Assembly (NCBI GenBank): GCA_016793445.1 | Contig: JAEUME010000001.1 | Span: 372,001 to 436,000 of the forward strand | Direction of reading: 5' to 3' | Origin: Hyphomicrobium sp. | GTDB taxonomy: Bacteria; Pseudomonadota; Alphaproteobacteria; Rhizobiales; Hyphomicrobiaceae | DNA: 64,000 nt | Part shown: positions 26,310 through 34,662 of the stretch, piece after piece | Position numbering within the stretch: position 1 is the stretch's first letter | How the letters are laid out: each line of letters starts with the position of its first letter | Notes under the pieces: generated by a model | Database searches by the model: none | The model's input: the letters and a program-made list of their open reading frames with translations, nothing else | What the model was told of the DNA's origin: nothing | Made by a program: the position numbers and the translations under genes

Positions 26310-27090
26310 GGTCGTTGATCCATTTGTTGGGCGTTGTCGGCGAAAACTGCGTACGAAGAAGTTTCGGCGCCTCGATTGAGCACGCCGTACTATGGAAAGA
26401 GGCGGCAAATCAGAAATCGGGGAGATGAGGGCCTGCTGTTGCCGGCTGGGCGATGCGGGCACTGCGGATGCGCATTTGGATGTGCATCTGTTTTCCTCCG
26501 GTCTTTGTTTTTGTCGTTCAGTTGCCGCTCAGAGAACGGATGCGTCCTCATTATTTTGCGTTGTGCGAGGGCGCTTTTGACTGCGTGACTGGCAAGTGTT
26601 GTGCCAGCTTTGCATCCTTTTGTTATTGGCTGATTTTCCGATTTTTATTGCTGCAGAGCGTGTCTCTTCTCGTCTCGCGTCTGCTACACACGTCGCATAT
26701 GTTTTGCCGCAAGCATGGTCCGTCAGGCCCAACTACATGCTGCCTAGATTGTCCAAAAGTCTTGGATGGTCGATGTATATGGAGTTAGCGAGTTCCCGAT
26801 GGAACGAGATGGGCGGCCTGCAACAAGTGTCTCATCGCACCACGTATCTGTCGCAACTGCGCAACGCGTCGGGCTCGCGTACGATGCTGCGACTGCTAAC
26901 AATACGATCTTCGCGCACGCCAAGCCTCTGTCGAAACGCATAAAGACGTGTTGCGATCAAAGCTCACTGTTCCGGCAGGTTCTGGTCAGGCTTCCAGCCG
27001 GGGTACATCGGAAAACACGATGCATCTGTGGGCTCTAAGTCCAGGGACCGCTGGCATTTCATTCAGGAGACAGTGGATTTTGCGAGCGTT
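26310..27090. other. Long intergenic region, no convincing gene
   Basis: About 780 bases upstream of the GMC promoter. Several short open frames exist on both strands, but none shows a ribosome-binding site, domain or normal codon pattern, and base composition is less GC-rich than in neighbouring genes (many TTTT/ATTT runs around 26500-26660). It may hold long upstream control sequences for the divergent LuxR-type gene and the GMC operon, or a decayed insertion. Confidence 0.5.
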
Positions 27091-27110
27091 TGCAGCGCAA
27101 CAGCGCTGCA
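27091..27110 (+). promoter_or_regulatory. 20-bp perfect palindrome next to sigma-54 promoter
   Basis: TGCAGCGC-AACA-GCGCTGCA, 8-bp arms with a 4-base spacer, ending one base before the -24 element. The sub-sequence TGCAGCGCAAC recurs at 18191-18201 upstream of the AcoR-like gene. It is a candidate operator for a repressor or for the cluster's own activator. Confidence 0.65.
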
Positions 27111-27111
27111 T

Positions 27112-27127
27112 TGGCACATGGCTTGCT
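27112..27127 (+). promoter_or_regulatory. Sigma-54 (-24/-12) promoter of the GMC operon
   Basis: TGGCACATGGCTTGCT matches the consensus TGGCACR-N4-TTGCW at every fixed position, with 10 bases between the GG and GC doublets. Transcription would begin near 27138, about 90 bases before the first gene. Confidence 0.9.
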
Positions 27128-27226
27128 CTTTATTAAGATGGGAAAGCGCTGTGCCCATGGCGCAGCCTTGTCCAACAACAAGAACAACGAAGTCAAAATC
27201 AGAAAACCGAGGAGGATTATGGCGCC

Positions 27227-27784
27227 ATGCTTCACGATCTGACTATGATCGCCGCAAGGCCATCCGCGTTCGCGACACCGACGCGGCGCCAATTGTTGGG
27301 CACGACAGCTTTCGTCGCGCTGACAGCCGGTCTGCTCACCACCACCATGAGCCGCTTTGCGGTCGCCGCCGCAACCTTCGACGACGCCCAGAAGATGATG
27401 CTTCTGCGCGTGGCGCGTGACATCTACCCCCACGAGACGCTGCTCGACAACGCGCCCTATCAGGCCGTGGTCGACGCCATCCTGACCGAGGCGGACAAGG
27501 ATGAAAAGGTCGCCAAGATGATGTCGGATGGTCTCACCGATCTCGATAAGCGCGCCGACGCCGTCTACAAATCCAAGTATGTCGATGTGAAGAACCCGCT
27601 GGAACGCGAAGGCCTGCTTCGCCAGATCGAGCTGACGGACTGGTTCCAGAAGGTCCGCGGCGGGCTTCTGTTCGGACTCTATAACAACAAGGCCCTGTAT
27701 CCGAAGTTCGGCTACGACGGCTCGTCGTGGGAACACGGCGGTTGGATCAACGATCCGTCGTTCGGCAAGGTCGAGTGGCTCTAA
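27227..27784 (+). CDS. Gluconate 2-dehydrogenase subunit 3-like partner of GMC enzyme
   Basis: 185 residues with an N-terminal export signal TRRQLLGTTAFVALTAGLLT that resembles a Tat signal (RR followed by a hydrophobic run). The mature part has the family's RVARDIYPHETLLDNAPY and GLLFGLYNNKALYPKFGYDGSSWEHGGW patterns. In related enzymes this small subunit pairs with a GMC flavoprotein and is needed for its export or stability. AGGAGG lies about 11 bases before the start. 29 bases separate it from the GMC gene, so the two are cotranscribed from the sigma-54 promoter. Confidence 0.85.
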   Translation: MLHDLTMIAARPSAFATPTRRQLLGTTAFVALTAGLLTTTMSRFAVAAATFDDAQKMMLLRVARDIYPHETLLDNAPYQAVVDAILTEADKDEKVAKMMSDGLTDLDKRADAVYKSKYVDVKNPLEREGLLRQIELTDWFQKVRGGLLFGLYNNKALYPKFGYDGSSWEHGGWINDPSFGKVEWL

Positions 27785-27813
27785 TCGGATTGTAAGGGAA
27801 GGAAACACAGACA

Positions 27814-29394
27814 ATGGCAGCAACATTCGACCAGAACGACGACAGCGTCGTCGTCATCGTAGGGTCCGGAGCGGGCGGTGGCACCATGGCCAACGAGCTC
27901 GCCCAAAAAGGAATCAAGAGCGTCGTCCTCGAAGCCGGCAAGACACTCAGCCTCGAAGACATCGAGAACGACGAGTGGGCCATGTTCCTGAAGATCTCGT
28001 GGCTCGACAAGCGTTACTCGGGCGGCACTTGGCACGGCCATATCAACCACCCCAATCTGCCAGCCTGGATCGTGAAGGGTCTGGGCGGTTCGACGGTGCA
28101 CTGGGCCGGCGTCTCGCTGCGTTACCAGCCGCACGAGTTCAAGATGAAGACGACCACGGGCGGCGTACCCGGCGCCAACGTCCTCGATTGGCCGATCAGC
28201 TACGATGAGCTTAAGCCCTATTACGACAAGGCTGAGCTCAAGATGGGCACCACCGGCGATGTTACCGGCATGCCACATCTGCCCTGGAGCTCGGACTTCA
28301 AGGTTCTGGCCGAAGGCGCCCGCCGCATTGGCTACTCCAAGCTGATCTCCGGCCCCATGTCGATCAACTCGGTGGAGCGCGATGGCCGCCCCGCCTGCCA
28401 ACAGATCGGCTTCTGCATGCAGGGCTGTAAGATTGGCGCGAAGTGGTCGACACTCTATACAGAGCTGCCCAGGGCGGTGGACACCGGCAACTGCGAGATT
28501 CGCACGAACTGCATGGTTCTGCAGATCGAGCACGACAAGTCCGGCAAGGTCACTGGAGTTGTCTATGCCGACAAAGATGGCAAGCAGCAACGCCAGAAGG
28601 CCCGCGCGGTCCTGGTGGCCGGCAACTCGATCGAAAGCCCCCGTCTGCTGCTCAACTCCGCATCGAGCAAGTTCCCCGACGGTTTGGCGAATTCATCCGG
28701 CCAGGTTGGCAGGAACTATATGAGTCATATGACCGGTGGCGTTTACGCCGTCATGCCGGGCAAGGTCTTCCAGAACCGCGGTACACAGGTGGCAGGCATT
28801 GTGCGCGACGAATCGCACCATGACGACAAGCGCGGCTTTGTGGGCGGCTACACGCTCGAAAAGCTGACCCTGGGTCTGGGCTTCCTGTCAGCCTTCATGG
28901 TTCCCGGGCCGACGGGTTGGGGTCACAAGCTTACTTCGGCTCTTGAAAAGTACGATCAGACCTCGGGCGTATGGATCTGCGGCGAAGACCTCCCACAGGA
29001 GATCAACAACATCGAACTCCACAAGACCGAGAAGGATCAGTACGGGTTGCCGGTTCCAATTGTGAACAAGACCGACCATCCCAACGACACCAACATGCGC
29101 AACCACGCTTATGCTCAGATGGGTAAGATCTACGATTCCCTGGGCGCGATCGAGGTTTGGAACCTTCCGGCGTATCCGGCGAGCCACAACATGGGCACAA
29201 ACCGCATGTCAGAGAAGGCAAAAGACGGTGTCGTCAACAAATGGGGCCAGACTCACGACATTAAGAACCTCTTTGTTTCCGACGGTAGCCAGTTCACGAC
29301 CAGCGCCTCGTGCAATCCGACGCTGACCATCGTGGCCCTGGCCATTCGTCAGGCCGAGTACGTGGCAGACCAGATGAAGAAGGGTGCCATCTAG
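27814..29394 (+). CDS. GMC-family FAD-dependent alcohol dehydrogenase
   Basis: 526 residues. FAD-binding Rossmann motif VVIVGSGAGGGTMANELAQ (about 13-31) with an acidic VLEAG end, a GLGGSTVHWAG second FAD motif, a Cys-containing GFCMQGCKIGAK loop, and the C-terminal active site with His458 (HNMGTNR) and Asn501 (SCNPTLTIVALAIRQAEYV). This is the gluconate/sorbitol/fructose dehydrogenase branch of the GMC family, which works with a small subunit and usually a cytochrome c. No cytochrome gene is adjacent. It has no signal of its own and may be exported with its Tat-like partner. Substrate unknown; an alcohol or polyol feeding the neighbouring E1/E2 complex is inferred. Confidence 0.9.
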   Translation: MAATFDQNDDSVVVIVGSGAGGGTMANELAQKGIKSVVLEAGKTLSLEDIENDEWAMFLKISWLDKRYSGGTWHGHINHPNLPAWIVKGLGGSTVHWAGVSLRYQPHEFKMKTTTGGVPGANVLDWPISYDELKPYYDKAELKMGTTGDVTGMPHLPWSSDFKVLAEGARRIGYSKLISGPMSINSVERDGRPACQQIGFCMQGCKIGAKWSTLYTELPRAVDTGNCEIRTNCMVLQIEHDKSGKVTGVVYADKDGKQQRQKARAVLVAGNSIESPRLLLNSASSKFPDGLANSSGQVGRNYMSHMTGGVYAVMPGKVFQNRGTQVAGIVRDESHHDDKRGFVGGYTLEKLTLGLGFLSAFMVPGPTGWGHKLTSALEKYDQTSGVWICGEDLPQEINNIELHKTEKDQYGLPVPIVNKTDHPNDTNMRNHAYAQMGKIYDSLGAIEVWNLPAYPASHNMGTNRMSEKAKDGVVNKWGQTHDIKNLFVSDGSQFTTSASCNPTLTIVALAIRQAEYVADQMKKGAI

Positions 29395-29407
29395 GCAACA
29401 CAGTTGT

Positions 29408-29483
29408 AGAAAAGCGCTTCGCAGCCTTGCGTGTTTGGCAGATAGAGTTTAGCAAAGCACCATCGATGCGAAGCGCCTTTTCT
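29408..29483 (+). terminator. Terminator-like long inverted repeat after GMC gene
   Basis: AGAAAAGCGCTTCGCA (29408-29423) pairs with TGCGAAGCGCCTTTTCT (29467-29483) with one bulged base; the loop is 43 bases. The right arm ends in a T-rich stretch. Confidence 0.6.
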
Positions 29484-29808
29484 TAGGGCCATGCATTTCA
29501 CTACCGATCTGCTGCACCGCGTACGGATTTGCAGCAATCAACGATCAGGACTGAACCAGTGTCGCGTCAGGTAGCTGCCAGCTACAGGCACTTCAGTTCG
29601 GGTACCGACCAAGGCTGTTGTAACTGCGTAAGCGGCCACCGGATCAAGGCTGCTTGGTAAGCGCGTCACGGCCAGTATCTCAGTAAACAAAGGCTGTTTG
29701 TACCTGCGTTCAGGTGATCGAGTTTTTACTCGTATCGCTCCTGCGCAGTGACGTCGCGGCCAAGAAGCATGAATTTTAGACGGGTAACTTTGGATGGGGG
29801 ACTACAAC
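29484..29808 (+). promoter_or_regulatory. Leader region of first porin with direct repeats
   Basis: About 325 bases without a gene. AAGGCTG occurs three times, at 29611, 29646 and 29690; the first and third copies extend to AAGGCTGTT-GTA-CTGCGT-like 20-base repeats. They could bind a regulator of porin expression. No clear -35/-10 boxes were assigned. Confidence 0.45.
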
Positions 29809-31104
29809 ATGAAAGCAAGACTGCTGGCGGCGGCTATGGGAGCTGCTACCGTGCTTGGCGGAGGCAATGCCTTTGCAGCCGATCTCGGCGGCAATTGCTG
29901 CGCTGACCTCGAGGAGCGCATCGCTGAACTCGAAGCCACGACGGCTCGCAAGGGCAACCGCAAGGTCAGCCTGACGATCACGGGCTGGGTTTCGAGCCAG
30001 TTGTATTGGTTCGATGACGGCGTTGAGAATAACGTTTACGTTGTCGATAACAACAACGATTTGTCGTCGAACGTGAAGTTCACGGGATCTGCTCAGATTT
30101 CGCCCGGCTGGAAGGCCGGCTACTCGCTGTGGATCTACACCAACGGTCCTTCCTCGCTCGTTGCCAACGAGAACTGGGATGCGACCCGCGGCAACTGGGG
30201 CCTGCAGGTCGAGAACTCCTACTGGTTCATCCAGTCCGATACGCTCGGCAAACTCTCGGTGGGCAAGCAGAGCTTGGCTGCTGACAACGCCGCTCTCGGC
30301 ACCGACTTCTCGGGCACCTTGTTCCCAGCGAACGGCGTGACCTTCGACGGCGGCAACCTGGGCGTCGCAATTGATGGCGTCCGTACGGATGCGCGCTGGT
30401 TCAACGTCGCCTTCTGGTGCGAGCACGCGGACGTGGGCATCGCCAACGACTGCGCCGGTCTGCGCCTGAACGGCGTGCGCTACGACACCCCGACCTTCGC
30501 CGGCTTCACGCTCGGCGCGTCTTGGGGTGAGGATGACTACTGGGATATCGCTCTGCGCTATTCGGGTGAGCACTCCGGCTTCAAGCTGGCGTTCGCGACA
30601 GCTTACTCGGAGAGCACGGATGCTTCGATCGGTGGCGGCGTCACTGGCGCAACCAACGACAACCAGTACTTCCAGGTTGGCGGTATGATCAAGCACCTCG
30701 CCTCGGGTCTGTGGATCCATGGTACCTATGGCAAGAACTTTATCGACGACGTTCCGAACCACGCTGGTCAGCCTGACATCACGGGCTGGTACTTGAAGGC
30801 AGGCTGGACTTCGAAGTTCCATTCTCTCGGCAATACGCACTTCTACGGTGAGTACGGCCGTAACGAGGATGCCTTCGTTGTCGGCGCAGCCGGTCAGCTC
30901 GACGCTACGGATGCTGGCACTCAGGTTGTCGGTTCTACGGCTGATCGCTTCGGCGTCGGCGTCGTGCAGGAAATCGACGCTGCCGCCATGTCGCTCTGGG
31001 CCAAGTGGCGTCACCACGAACTCGACGGCGTGCTGGCCAACGGCGCTGCCTTCGATGCCGACGACGTCGACATGTTCCTCGCTGGCGCTGTGATCTTCTA
31101 CTAA
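29809..31104 (+). CDS. Alphaproteobacterial outer-membrane porin (copy 1)
   Basis: 431 residues. The ATG at 29809 is chosen because TGGGGGAC lies 8 bases upstream and it yields a clean signal peptide [19 protein letters not shown] cleaved near NAFA-AD; the ATG at 29794 is part of that ribosome-binding region. After the signal comes a short coiled segment ([20 protein letters not shown]), then alternating beta strands ([41 protein letters not shown]) ending in a terminal aromatic AGAVIFY, the usual C-terminal beta signal. It forms a trimeric diffusion channel. Nearly identical to the next gene. Confidence 0.93.
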   Translation: MKARLLAAAMGAATVLGGGNAFAADLGGNCCADLEERIAELEATTARKGNRKVSLTITGWVSSQLYWFDDGVENNVYVVDNNNDLSSNVKFTGSAQISPGWKAGYSLWIYTNGPSSLVANENWDATRGNWGLQVENSYWFIQSDTLGKLSVGKQSLAADNAALGTDFSGTLFPANGVTFDGGNLGVAIDGVRTDARWFNVAFWCEHADVGIANDCAGLRLNGVRYDTPTFAGFTLGASWGEDDYWDIALRYSGEHSGFKLAFATAYSESTDASIGGGVTGATNDNQYFQVGGMIKHLASGLWIHGTYGKNFIDDVPNHAGQPDITGWYLKAGWTSKFHSLGNTHFYGEYGRNEDAFVVGAAGQLDATDAGTQVVGSTADRFGVGVVQEIDAAAMSLWAKWRHHELDGVLANGAAFDADDVDMFLAGAVIFY

Positions 31105-31130
31105 GATCCTACGCAAGCTAAGGATTTGGG

Positions 31131-31156
31131 AAGGGCCGCTGAAAAGCGGCCCTTTT
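31131..31156 (+). terminator. Rho-independent terminator after porin 1
   Basis: Ten-base stem AAGGGCCGCT / AGCGGCCCTT around GAAA, then TT. The terminator after porin 2 has the same stem, so gene and terminator were duplicated together. Confidence 0.9.
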
Positions 31157-31395
31157 CATTTGTGCGATAGTCTCATCCAGAGAGTTAGATATGCGGCCAA
31201 GCCACACGTGTGTGTCCGCCGCATTTTGTGGTGTTTGCGCGCCACACGGTGGTGGGTAAGTGATTCGGGCACTGCTGTTCGTGCTGGACTTGCAGGGGCT
31301 CATGATGAAGAACTAGCCCCAGGTTCGCCCAACCCCAAGTGGCGCGAGTACCAGGAGATTAGACGGGTCAAGTTAGAGTAATGGGGGACTATAAT

Positions 31396-32700
31396 ATGAA
31401 AGCAAGACTGCTGGCGGCGGCTATTGGAGCCGCTACCGTGCTTGGCGGAGGCAATGCCTTCGCAGCCGATCTCGGGGGCAATTGCTGTGCTGACCTCGAG
31501 GAACGCATCGCTGAACTCGAAGCTACGACGGCTCGCAAGGGGAACCGCAAGGTCAGCCTGACGATCACGGGCTGGGTCTCGAGCCAGTTGTATTGGTTCG
31601 ACGATGGCATTGAGAGCAACCTTTACGTCGTCGACAACAACAACGACCTTTCTTCCAACGTGAAGTTCACGGGATCTGCACAGATCTCGCCGGGCTGGAA
31701 GGCTGGTTACTCGCTATGGATCTACACCAACGGTCCTTCGTCGCTTAACTCGAACGAAGACTGGGACGGCAATCCGGCCCGCGGCTGGGGCCTCAACGTC
31801 GAGAACTCCTACTGGTTCATCCAATCGGATTCTCTAGGCAAATTGTCGGTCGGCAAGCAGAGCCTCGCGGCTGACAACGCCGCTCTCGGCACCGACTTCT
31901 CGGGTACCTTGTTCCCCGCAAACAGCGTGACCTTCGACGGCGGCGCTTTGCGCGTCGTTGAAAATGGTGTCGACACCGGTGGCCGCTGGATGAACGTCGC
32001 CTTCTGGTGCGAGCACGCTGGCGTCGGCATCGCCAACGATTGCGCGGGCGCCCGTTTGAACGGCGTGCGCTACGACACCCCGACCTTCGCCGGCTTCACA
32101 CTCGGCGCGTCTTGGGGCGAGGACGACTACTGGGACGTCGCGCTGCGCTACGCGGGTGAGTTCTCAGGCTTCAAGCTCGCGTTCGCGACAGCCTATTCCG
32201 AGAGCACGGATGCCGACATTACCGGTACGGGCGCCAACACCAACGACAACCAGTACTTCCAGGTTGGCGGTATGATCAAGCACCTCGCTTCGGGTCTGTG
32301 GGTCCACGGCACATGGGGTAGGAACTACATCGACGATGTTCCCAACAACCCGCCGCATCCCGACGCCACTGGCTGGTACTTGAAGGCCGGTTGGACCACG
32401 AAGTTCTCTGCTCTCGGCAACACCCACTTCTACGGCGAGTATGGGCAGAACGAGGATGGCTTCCGCAACGATCAGCCTTGCGGCTCGGTATTTGGCGACG
32501 GCTGCATCAACGGCGTCCAAGTCGTAGATTCCGAGGCAACTCGCTACGGTGCAGGCATCGTGCAGGAAATCGACGCTGCCGCCATGTCGCTCTGGGCCAA
32601 GTGGCGTCACCACGAACTCGACGGCGTGCTGGATAACGGCGCCGCCTTCGCAGCCGACGACGTCGACATGTTCCTCGCTGGCGCTGTGATCTTCTACTAA
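31396..32700 (+). CDS. Alphaproteobacterial outer-membrane porin (copy 2)
   Basis: 434 residues, tandem duplicate of the gene 290 bases upstream, with the same start context (GGGGGACTATAAT before ATG 31396) and signal peptide. Most strand sequences are identical; differences concentrate in likely extracellular loops, for example [18 protein letters not shown], and an insertion carrying two extra cysteines (CGSVFGDGC) that porin 1 lacks. The C terminus AGAVIFY is unchanged. Separate terminators suggest separate control, so the pair may give alternative pores for different conditions. Confidence 0.93.
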   Translation: MKARLLAAAIGAATVLGGGNAFAADLGGNCCADLEERIAELEATTARKGNRKVSLTITGWVSSQLYWFDDGIESNLYVVDNNNDLSSNVKFTGSAQISPGWKAGYSLWIYTNGPSSLNSNEDWDGNPARGWGLNVENSYWFIQSDSLGKLSVGKQSLAADNAALGTDFSGTLFPANSVTFDGGALRVVENGVDTGGRWMNVAFWCEHAGVGIANDCAGARLNGVRYDTPTFAGFTLGASWGEDDYWDVALRYAGEFSGFKLAFATAYSESTDADITGTGANTNDNQYFQVGGMIKHLASGLWVHGTWGRNYIDDVPNNPPHPDATGWYLKAGWTTKFSALGNTHFYGEYGQNEDGFRNDQPCGSVFGDGCINGVQVVDSEATRYGAGIVQEIDAAAMSLWAKWRHHELDGVLDNGAAFAADDVDMFLAGAVIFY

Positions 32701-32727
32701 GATCCGCACCACGATCGGAAATCAAGC

Positions 32728-32759
32728 AAGGGCCGCTGCAAAGCGGCCCTTGTTGTTTT
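32728..32759 (+). terminator. Rho-independent terminator after porin 2
   Basis: Stem AAGGGCCGCT / AGCGGCCCTT with GCAA loop, followed by a T-rich stretch TGTTGTTTT. Confidence 0.9.
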
Positions 32760-32774
32760 CTCCCTCTCCCCTCG

Positions 32775-32849
32775 GGGTGAGGGAATGGTCTGTCGCCGTC
32801 AGGCCGATTCCGGCGGCGAGTGGGAAAGACCGCGATTCCCCCCTCACCC
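32775..32849. repeat. Long inverted repeat (dispersed intergenic element)
   Basis: GGGTGAGGGAATGGTC (32775-32790) is mirrored by GACCGCGATTCC and CCCTCACCC (32828-32849), with an inner CGCCG/CGGCG stem. Similar in flavour to the repeat at 383-508. It lies between porin 2 and lipA and is not part of lipA, although a frame runs through it. Confidence 0.6.
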
Positions 32850-32962
32850 GGCGCACGAATGTCCGGCGCTGGCACGGCGGTGCGCGCTCACCCTTTCGGC
32901 GAACTTGCGGTGCAGCATTGAGAGGCGCATACCTACCGGCACGCAGCAACGACGGCAGGCTC

Positions 32963-33973
32963 ATGGTTACCCTGATCGACACCCGCTCCGAAGAACCCTC
33001 CAGCGGCGCCTCCAACCCCTCCTCCGAACGTCTCCGGCACCCGGAAAAGGCCGGACGGGCGGATTCGCCTACGACACGAAAGCCACACTGGATTCGCGTG
33101 AAGGCTCCTTCTTCGCCCGTCTACAGCGAGACCGCGGGTATCGTCCGCAGCCAAGGGCTGCACACCGTTTGCGAAGAAGCAGGCTGCCCAAACATCGGCG
33201 AATGCTGGAGCCAGCGGCACGCCACGATGATGATCATGGGCGATACCTGCACGCGCGCCTGCGCCTTCTGCAACGTGCGAACGGGCCTGCCCCTTCCGCT
33301 CGATGCTGGCGAGCCGCAGAAGGTTGCCGATGCCGTCGCCAAGCTTGGCCTGGCCCACATCGTGATCACCTCGGTCGACCGCGACGATCTTGCCGACGGG
33401 GGAGCGGATCATTTCGCGCGCACGATCCGTGCTATTCGCGCCACTGCACCGGACGCGACCATTGAAGTTCTGACGCCGGACTTCCTGCGCAAGAATGGAG
33501 CTTTGGAACGCGTTGTGGAAGCAAAGCCGGACGTCTTCAACCACAACCTGGAGACCGTGCCGGGGCTGTATTTGCGCATTCGCCCCGGCGCGCGCTACTT
33601 CCACTCGCTGCGCCTTCTCCAGCGCGTGAAGGAACTCGATCCAACCCTGTTCACCAAGTCGGGCATCATGGTGGGCCTTGGCGAGGAACGCGATGAAGTC
33701 CTCCAGCTGATGGACGATCTGCGGTCTGCCGACGTCGACTTCCTCACCATCGGTCAGTACCTGCAGCCCACCCGCAAGCACGCCGAGGTGAAAGCCTTCG
33801 TCACGCCTGATGAGTTCAAGGCTTACGAGACGGTTGCCTATGCCAAAGGGTTTCTGCTGGTCTCAGCAAGCCCGCTGACGCGGTCCAGCCATCATGCAGG
33901 GGAAGACTTCGCCAGGCTGAAAGCGGCGCGCCAGGCGGCGTCCGCAGCCGTGCACGCCGGCGTCTCAGCCTGA
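32963..33973 (+). CDS. lipA: Lipoyl synthase
   Basis: 336 residues from ATG 32963; the frame is open further upstream but runs through a repeat and a terminator. Radical-SAM enzyme that inserts two sulfurs into octanoylated E2 and H-domain lysines. The radical-SAM cluster motif CTRACAFC and the N-terminal auxiliary cluster motif [12 protein letters not shown] are both present, as is the C-terminal SSHHAGE serine region that ligates the auxiliary cluster. LipA makes the cofactor needed by the split E2 complex, but it is a general housekeeping gene and is not linked to it by operon. Confidence 0.97.
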   Translation: MVTLIDTRSEEPSSGASNPSSERLRHPEKAGRADSPTTRKPHWIRVKAPSSPVYSETAGIVRSQGLHTVCEEAGCPNIGECWSQRHATMMIMGDTCTRACAFCNVRTGLPLPLDAGEPQKVADAVAKLGLAHIVITSVDRDDLADGGADHFARTIRAIRATAPDATIEVLTPDFLRKNGALERVVEAKPDVFNHNLETVPGLYLRIRPGARYFHSLRLLQRVKELDPTLFTKSGIMVGLGEERDEVLQLMDDLRSADVDFLTIGQYLQPTRKHAEVKAFVTPDEFKAYETVAYAKGFLLVSASPLTRSSHHAGEDFARLKAARQAASAAVHAGVSA

Positions 33974-33999
33974 GACCTGAAAGAGGTAGCGCGTGGGCG

Positions 34000-34332
34000 T
34001 CAACGCGCCGGTCTGACGCGTTTCGTCCGGGCGGTATCGGGCGCGCAGAACAGATCATAGAGCGTGCCCATCATGCGAACGGCCCTTGGATCGGCAAGAC
34101 GGTAATAGATCGTCTGAGCATCGCGCCGGGTCGCGACGATGCCGCTGGCCCGCAGCTTCGCCAGATGTTGTGACAGCGCCGATTGGGTCAGCCCTACGGC
34201 AGCCTCAAGAGCCCCCACCGAGCGCTCCCCAGCGTTCAGTTCGCACAAGATGAGCAACCGGCTGGAGTTGGCCAGCACCTTGAGGTAGCTGGCGACGTCC
34301 TGACTGCGTTCTGTCAAATCGCTGACGTTCAT
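34000..34332 (-). CDS. ArsR-family repressor of the BigR/SqrR type (sulfane-sulfur sensor candidate)
   Basis: 110 residues with a winged helix-turn-helix (VGLTQSALSQHLAKLRASGIV). Two cysteines, C30 in LLILCELNAGERSV and C96 in LYDLFCA, are 66 residues apart, the same spacing as the two redox cysteines of BigR (42/108) and SqrR (41/107), which form a polysulfide bridge. The repressor probably senses sulfane sulfur or hydrogen sulfide. No sulfide-oxidation gene is adjacent, so its target may be elsewhere or only itself. A palindrome (AGCAATTGCT) lies 11 bases upstream of its start. Confidence 0.87.
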   Translation of the reverse strand: MNVSDLTERSQDVASYLKVLANSSRLLILCELNAGERSVGALEAAVGLTQSALSQHLAKLRASGIVATRRDAQTIYYRLADPRAVRMMGTLYDLFCAPDTARTKRVRPAR

Positions 34333-34343
34333 GGCGCTACTTG

Positions 34344-34353
34344 AGCAATTGCT
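34344..34353 (-). promoter_or_regulatory. AGCAATTGCT palindrome, possible ArsR autoregulatory site
   Basis: A perfect 10-base palindrome followed by an AT-rich stretch (TAATATT), directly upstream of the repressor start. Position suggests autoregulation; this is inference. Confidence 0.4.
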
Positions 34354-34580
34354 AATATTCCCGTCAAGCAGGATCGCGGCCGCATGGCCCGATCACACCA
34401 GAATTCTTGGCAACGCCCCAGTGTCCAAATATCGATAACAAAGCTTGGCGTTTTACCCGAACGTGATTTGTGCTTTGGTCCTCACTGCCCGTTCATCCCA
34501 GTGGTTACGCACACCGCCAAGGCTGCTAGCCGTTCCGGTTGGGTGGAATTGCGGGAACGGCTCTAGACTTTTGTTTTATT
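34354..34580. other. Divergent gap upstream of the channel gene
   Basis: Part of the 330-base gap between the repressor and channel genes. No gene seen; the short open frames have no domain or ribosome-binding site. Confidence 0.4.
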
Positions 34581-34624
34581 GTGCTTCTTGCCGGAAAACC
34601 GGTTCCCACTTTTCCGCAAAGCAC
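34581..34624. repeat. Dispersed palindromic repeat with AACCGGTT core
   Basis: Begins GTGCTTCTTGCCGGAAAACC and ends CCACTTTTCCGCAAAGCAC around an AACCGGTT core; ends are inverted (GTGCTT/AAGCAC). The half copy at 20464-20488 shares GTGCTT and AAACCGGTTCCC. Confidence 0.65.
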
Positions 34625-34662
34625 TCTACCGGCCCGAACCAGGGAGCCCACAGGCGACTGGA

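Noticed and set aside
26453..27136. Short overlapping plus-strand frames in the long gap before the GMC operon
   Set aside because: No ribosome-binding sites, no domain, and the stretch overlaps promoter elements.
29776..31116. Minus-strand open frame of 446 codons opposite porin 1
   Set aside because: Antisense shadow of a beta-barrel gene; a similar frame appears opposite porin 2 for the same reason.
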